In this document: one piece after another, positions 59,106 to 64,000 of the stretch
Layout: every line of letters starts with the position of its first letter
Numbering within the stretch: the stretch's first letter is position 1
Origin: Pholis gunnellus
Taxonomy: Eukaryota; Chordata; Actinopteri; Perciformes; Pholidae
Length of the DNA stretch: 64,000 nucleotides
Reading direction: 5' to 3'
Assembly: GCA_910591455.2 (NCBI GenBank)
Contig: OU342807.1
Location: forward strand, 14,934,594 to 14,998,593
Made by a program: the position numbers and the translations under genes
Notes under the pieces: generated by a model
Told to the model about the DNA's origin: nothing
What the model saw: the letters and a program-made list of their open reading frames with translations, nothing else
The model's database searches: none

Positions 59106-60245
59106 GTGAGGGTTGCAAACATAAGGATGCCTGAAGAGAAAGAAAGCTCAAACTATAGACAGAGGCAGGGCCAGAGTGCACCCTCTACCAGAGTCAGAAG
59201 GTGATAGGAAGCTGGCTTAGTAACAATGAAAGATTATTGAGCAGGCCTACCAGCCACAGGCTCCTGGCCCCTGGTTACTTTTAACAAATCTTGTTGGAAA
59301 GATAATACACAAAATGACTTCCAAGAGACACAAAAGTACCTCATAACGTTGTAATTGTCTTTTTAAGTGGGTGTCTTGCATCTATGCAGGAGAAGTGGGG
59401 GGCCAGGGAACCAATGTCTCATAATCTGTACATGACTGTCGGCTATTTGGAGTTACAGATATCCAATGATATTATTTCCTATGTGAATAGTTCAATTTGT
59501 TTGTATGGCATTCATAAATAGCACGGAATACTTCATAAATAATGCAACTATTAATAATATCTTATTATTGCTTTAATTTGGAGTTCGAACACATTTTTAC
59601 TCAGTTTACAAATGTGGCCCCGAACAACAAACTGAAAGAATCACAGAGTGAGATGCACACGGGGAAAGAAATTATGTTAAGTAGAATTTAATTGGCTTTT
59701 CCAGTTTGCACTTCAGTAATCTTTACTGCATGCATTATTGATCCATTATTAAAATCCCAAACAGCCTGCATTTACCGGGGGCACACACTCATATAATCTG
59801 ACAGTCCAAGTCCTCATCGCCCAAATCACTTCTTAAAGCAGTCCGTGCTCAACGCCACAAAGCGTCTCATTTATTGTAACCGTCAAGAGCTGTTTAAAAA
59901 AAATCTCTGAGCGAGTTATGTAGTGCAAAGTACATTTTGATGTTTCCTAATGAGAAACAGTGACTCAATTGGTATGTATGCATTATTGTTTGTATGCATT
60001 TGGGTATTTTAGAGGTGTTATTTGAACATGCCTGTGGGGTATTTTGGCCATTCATTTCTTCCTGGAATGGCAATATGCGTAGCAAAAGGTGTGTGTGAGT
60101 GTCAAGTCGATAGTTATTCTCCCTACAGAAACATGGCAGAGCACCCCCCCCATATCAAGTGACAGATTAAACATGGTGTCTTTATAATGGAAATGTTTTG
60201 TTTCTTTTGGATCAAAAAGATTATCTGTGCTTGATATAGGACATG

Positions 60246-60302
60246 CACACACACACACATGTACGCACGCACGCACACACACACACACATACACACACAC
60301 AC
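60246..60302. repeat. Interrupted (AC)n with (ACGC)n core
   Basis: AC repeats broken by GTACGCACGCACGC in the middle. Alternating purine-pyrimidine throughout most of its length. Confidence 0.94.
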
Positions 60303-61325
60303 ATTCTTTAATCCATACTAATCCATTATCCTCTGGGTGTGCTCAGTGGGAGGGACCAGTATGTGTGTTGTGCTGTGCTGATGTTGTTTGTGTTAATGTG
60401 AACCATAGTCTATATGCTGTATATGAGTGTGTAACTACATATATGCAGAATATGTAAATGTATGTTCATTGTAGTCTTCACTGCAATACACAAAAACTCG
60501 GTGAAACACATCATTTTTAATCCAAAACAACAAATTTTCCATCACGCCCCCTTCCTGTGCACTTTCTTGCGTGTGTGTGTGTGCGCGTGTGTGCATTCAG
60601 ACAGGACTGGGTGTGGGTAATGAGGCAGCATCTGTTGTGTTCTCCGCTGCGACGAAACACCAATCAAAGATGATTATAATGTTGACAAAGTTACCCAGCA
60701 GATAGCACTTATTCAGCCTCTGCAGGAGTCGCCTGTTTTAAATGGAAACACAGAAAACGTTTTTATTGGTTTGGTTTTGGGGGAGTTGTATGTTTGGTGT
60801 TATGCTGCTGAGGCTGTAAGCAAAATAAGGATTTTTGAGCTGTCATAGTTCTTTATAAGTTCAAAATGCAGCACAGATGAATAATTGATATGCGTTTGAT
60901 TACTTCAGTGATGAGGAGGACTCTACCTCCCTGAACACACACAAGAACTGTTTGCATGTCTTCAGACTCTAAACATTGCTGTGCCTCCCAACGACCACGA
61001 AGACTGACGAGGTGATGATGCAGTGTGTGATTTACTGGATGATTGAATGATCTGTGTCTAAAACAAGCATCTTTCACTTTTTCCTGACAATTTATCAACA
61101 AAAATATGTATTTATTAATTGAAAAAATATGTAACAGACTCATCATCAATTTGCGGACCTGTAATCTTTAGCAACCTGCTATCTTTATCTATTTATAAGG
61201 GTTGTACATTTTTGAGATTAGATAATGATATATGTAATATATAATAAGTGTGATTAATATGATGTGTTATAATAAGTACAATAAATCAGGAGATTACAAT
61301 GACGCTGTAGTTAGCAGGTGCTGGC

Positions 61326-61676
61326 AGCTAGAACTGCTAAAATCAGTAGATTAATCGATTTGTCAGTTGTTAGGAAATTAATTAGAAACTACTTTGATAA
61401 TCGATAAATTGTTTTTAATCGTATTCACGCCAAATTGCCAAAAAGGTGTGTGTGGGAATATGCTGCTTGTTGTTGATTTGTTGATCATTGTAAATTGAAT
61501 ATCTTTGGGTCTAGGGCTGTTGGTCAGATAAAACATGCGATTTGAAGACATCATTTTGGGTTCTGGGAAATTATAAGTATTTGACTAATTTGCAGAATAA
61601 ACTATTAATTAATGTATTGAGAAAATACTCAGTAGATTAATTCAAAATGAAAAAAATAATTAGTTGCATCCTTACA
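61326..61676 (-). mobile_element. hAT-like small repeat, copy B
   Basis: Plus-strand landmarks are AGTAGATTAATCGATTTGTC, TTTGATAATCGATAAATTG, GTAAATTGAATATCTTTGGG, TTTGAAGACATCATTTTGGG and the terminal AATAATTAGTTGCATCCTTA. The reverse complement aligns in order with the copy at 19400-19595. The terminus is a diverged TAGGGCTGCAAC type. This is the most complete of the three copies and has no coding sequence. Confidence 0.6.
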
Positions 61677-61824
61677 GTTCAGTTACTTAACCCAACTACC
61701 TCTTTTCATGTTTCGAAGACGTGCGCAGTATTCTGCTCCACACACTTCTGTTGCCTGTATCTTTGTTACACCCTGAACTTCCTCTGGTATCTCTCTGGTG
61801 TTTTATTTTGTCATTTAATTTTAA
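61677..61824. other. Non-coding spacer
   Basis: Nothing recognised; the short frame from 61647 spans into the repeat on its left. Confidence 0.5.
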
Positions 61825-62100
61825 AGGTGCATTGTGCGAGATCTGGCCAGAATTTTTGTTAAAACATTCAAAAAAATGAACATATCAACTAAACGTGAAG
61901 AGGTTACAGTGTTGACGTTATATCAAAGACTTCCATTTATTGCGTTGCAAAGATATCTTCTGGAATTAGCATAACCAGCTATCCCCAGCCCGTCTTGTCT
62001 TGTAATGCCACTTATTCCTCGAGAGGGGATAGTGAGGCGCTTTAGTCCCCTTTCAGTGGGCAGGACCAAACGAAATTGATGGCACGGAACACTTTAAAAA
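61825..62100 (+). repeat. Percomorph interspersed repeat (unclassified)
   Basis: The words AAAGGTGCATTGTGCGAGAT, AAAATGAACATATCAACTAA, TATATCAAAGACTTCCATTT, GCGTTGCAAAGATATCTTCT and GGGATAGTGAGGCGCTTTAG match a repeat I recall from percomorph genomes. Non-coding. It ends in the TTTAAAAAG that starts the tandem duplication at 62093. Confidence 0.5.
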
Positions 62101-62112
62101 GCTGACCCTTTT

Positions 62113-62166
<54 letters not shown>

Positions 62167-62182
62167 AAAAGCTGACCCTTTT

Positions 62183-62224
<42 letters not shown>
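62093..62224. repeat. 70-bp tandem duplication with (TA)n
   Basis: A 24-bp block containing AAAAAGCTGACCCTTTTTAA occurs at 62093-62116 and again at 62163-62186, exactly 70 bp apart, without mismatch. Each copy is followed by a TA run (62117-62162 and 62187-62224). The block is itself an inverted repeat (TTTAAAAAG and CTTTTTAAA). It explains the YIYIYI minus-strand frame. Confidence 0.95.
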
Positions 62225-62227
<3 letters not shown>

Positions 62228-63419
62228 GACCACCAGTGTTAGAGTTTAGTTTTCACAAGATAGCAGAGATACATCTTAAATTGTTATGGTTCAGGGAAGC
62301 GAACAGATGTATGTGCAAATGCATGAATATCCTCAGGACTAATGGTCTGATTCCAGGAGCTTTAGACGGATACATAGTAGGCCTAATTCCAGGAACACAT
62401 GTTGTTAAAGGATTGTAGTTCTATAATACCCAGGAGTCATCTAGGGATAATGTGAGCCTCTTTTATTTATGACAAACTCTGAGCACTGACAGTTCACATA
62501 GTGCACGGAGCCATAATCGTGACCTTTAGGCCGAAGGTAGTTTGAAGAAAAACAACTTGAATGCATGTGTTTTTTTTATTACTCAGTATGCCTACTTTCT
62601 CTTTTTCCTTCCCACTAAACTTTGTCATAGCATCTACGAATTCAATCCATTAATGTTAACTATGATGCACACCGTATGCATGACATCACCCATAAATAAG
62701 TGTATTTAAGGTCATTATAGAAAAGTTTTGATGATGCATTTCATCATTTGAAAAGCATCTGATCTCAACACTAGGATTCATGAATCTTTTTTTCCCCATC
62801 CTGCACCTATCTGTTCTTCAACCCCTGCCTCATCCATTATTCATATCCCTTTCTACTTTATCTGTCTCTGACATAAAGGGACTCCACTTGAGCTGTAAAC
62901 AAATGCGCATTACCTCCCCGTACATCTATTTACCCATATCTTCATCATGTCGTTTTTAAAAGAAACTCATTTGTTTTTTCACAATGTAAATCAACTTTTT
63001 TTCCCTACATTATCGGCCTCGATAAGATGACTGTCCTGTACATTTATATATCAATTACAGCCCACTGGGGCCAGAACGCTTTTGCTGCTTGTGCTATTAT
63101 CGCTTTCATACCCTTATTACATCTGATGTTAAAGGAAAAGCAATATGAAATAAGACTAGGCTAAATCACAGTGCCAAGATGGGGAACGCCAGCTCTGCAA
63201 AACCCTGGATATCTAAAAGTTTCTAAATATATTACAGACCAAGAACAACTCTAATCTTTAACTCAGGAAATTGAACGATAATCCACTTGAATCTCCATCA
63301 CACCCCCTTTACTGCTCTTGTGTGACATGCAAAACACTCCACGTGCAGTTCAATTTCACGTCAAACATCAGTAGCTTGGTTGGGTTGACAATCTGGTTCA
63401 TCAACTGTGTATTGCACGT
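62225..63419. other. Non-coding DNA, no gene recognised
   Basis: No domain-bearing frame. The stretch 63055-63135 looks unique and could be conserved non-coding DNA. Confidence 0.5.
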
Positions 63420-63485
63420 AAAGGTTTGACATTTTGGGAAATACACTTTTTTGCCAACTAACAAGAGGATCGAAACCACAATCTT
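63420..63485 (-). repeat. AAGCTAAGC-type interspersed repeat, copy 4 (other end)
   Basis: AAAGGTTTGACATTTTGGGA and AATACACTTTTTTGCCAACT resemble the reverse complement of the far end of the family seen at 38110, 45680 and 55575, where AGATATTTCCCATCATTTC occurs at 45809-45827. Assignment partly from memory. Confidence 0.45.
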
Positions 63486-64000
63486 TTCTTTTCACTGAAT
63501 ATTAAGCTACAGCCACCAAGTGGTCAGCGGAGTGACTGTGAGGCTCTCGATGGACCGTTACAACCTGCAAGTTTAGGGCCACGTGAGGGACGGAGACCGC
63601 CGGGCACTTCAGTAGCAGTCCGATAAATCGAGCTGTGCTGTGACGTTTTGTGTTTTGCATTGTGGCCATATTTAGTATTGCAACATCTGGCAGCATCATG
63701 TGATACACACTCCCCCCAAAAAATAGGTTAATTAAACTAATGATTAGCTGACTGACAAACGTTTCGGTTAGAGTTTTCACATGTATTAAAATAACTTGTT
63801 TAACGTTTTAGTTCATTTTGGAGCTACGCCCTAACCTAAACTAATGTTATGTGTTACGGCTGGCTCAACACCTAACATTATAATGAACACAAAACCAGGA
63901 GAGAAGGTTTACTGCATGTACGTTTATAAAAAAAACAGACACCAAGCGTCACAGAGTTGCTGCAGCAGCAGGGTGGAGAGAGAGCTAAACCAAAGGGCTC
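63486..64000. other. Non-coding DNA, no gene recognised
   Basis: The 92-codon minus frame at 63502-63780 has no domain. (GCA)n-like GCTGCAGCAGCAGG lies near 63959-63972. The window ends in unique-looking sequence. Confidence 0.45.

Larger units (their letters stand above)
56419..61325. other. Long AT-rich non-coding stretch, no gene recognised
   Basis: Nearly 5 kb without a domain-bearing frame. Small CACACA patches occur near 57799-57828 and 57917-57933, and a GTGTGT patch at about 58068-58089. The stretches 58320-58460 and 59700-59790 look unique and could be conserved non-coding DNA. The 105-codon frame at 57874-58191 and the 88-codon minus frame at 58915-59181 arise from GT- and AGG-rich sequence. 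Confidence 0.5.

Noticed and set aside
1..64000. CRISPR array, operon, riboswitch or prophage features
   Set aside because: No regularly spaced direct repeats and no bacterial gene organisation; the sequence is clearly vertebrate-like.
1..64000. Endogenous retrovirus or other viral insertion
   Set aside because: No long terminal repeats, primer-binding site or retroviral protein motifs recognised; the reverse transcriptase present is of the non-LTR type.

Overview
This 64 kb window looks like non-coding DNA from a spiny-rayed (percomorph) teleost fish, either a long intergenic stretch or the inside of large introns. Three things point that way. The sequence is AT-rich and crowded with dinucleotide microsatellites, as fish DNA usually is. 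Several interspersed repeats match sequence types I know to be common in percomorph genomes. The transposon mix (hAT, Tc1/mariner, a TTAA-ended foldback element, L2-like and RTE-like LINEs, tRNA-derived SINEs) is typical of teleosts. The taxonomic call rests on recall of repeat families, because no search could be run.

I recognise no intact host protein-coding gene and no rRNA, tRNA or CRISPR locus. Almost all open frames are 60-110 codons long. They overlap on both strands, are often microsatellite translations such as VCVCVC or YIYIYI, and lack domain signatures. The longest (185 codons, minus strand, 53186-53743) has no recognisable domain. The only convincing coding relics are retrotransposon fragments: a reverse transcriptase with a YADD box at 13190-13775 (+), the C-terminal end of an L2-like LINE at 45108-45660 (-), and an RTE-like fragment at 42015-42255 (-).

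Layout. 0-10 kb: unique AT-rich DNA, a percomorph repeat apparently split by a ~500 bp insert (1160-1925), a hAT-like remnant (3945-4520), a perfect palindrome (5144-5167) and a Z-DNA-prone tract (6004-6042). 10-20 kb: a complete non-autonomous hAT element with a near-perfect 8-bp target duplication (11403-12376), the YADD LINE relic, and the first copy of a small hAT-like family (19400-19595). 20-30 kb: a possible conserved non-coding segment (20395-20560), a SINE (21537-21783), long AT, GT, GA and poly-C tracts, and an internally deleted Tc1-like element (26241-26609) nested in an older repeat. 30-45 kb: two 125-bp direct copies 5.1 kb apart (29946-30070 and 35062-35186), a foldback element with TTAA ends (37354-37785) and LINE debris. 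45-64 kb: an L2-like LINE tail, a tRNA-derived SINE, a probable 1-kb hAT element (51754-52783), further copies of the small repeat families, and a 70-bp tandem duplication containing (TA)n (62093-62224).

The elements tell a consistent story. The SINE and the L2-like LINE share a 3'-terminal core (GAAAAGCRCTRTACAA), as expected if the LINE machinery copied the SINE. The DNA transposons are non-autonomous and would need transposase from elsewhere. I found nothing I would call a new biological system. The items most worth a second look are the two 125-bp copies with sharp edges, the structurally complete hAT and TTAA elements, the nested insertions and the candidate conserved non-coding segment.
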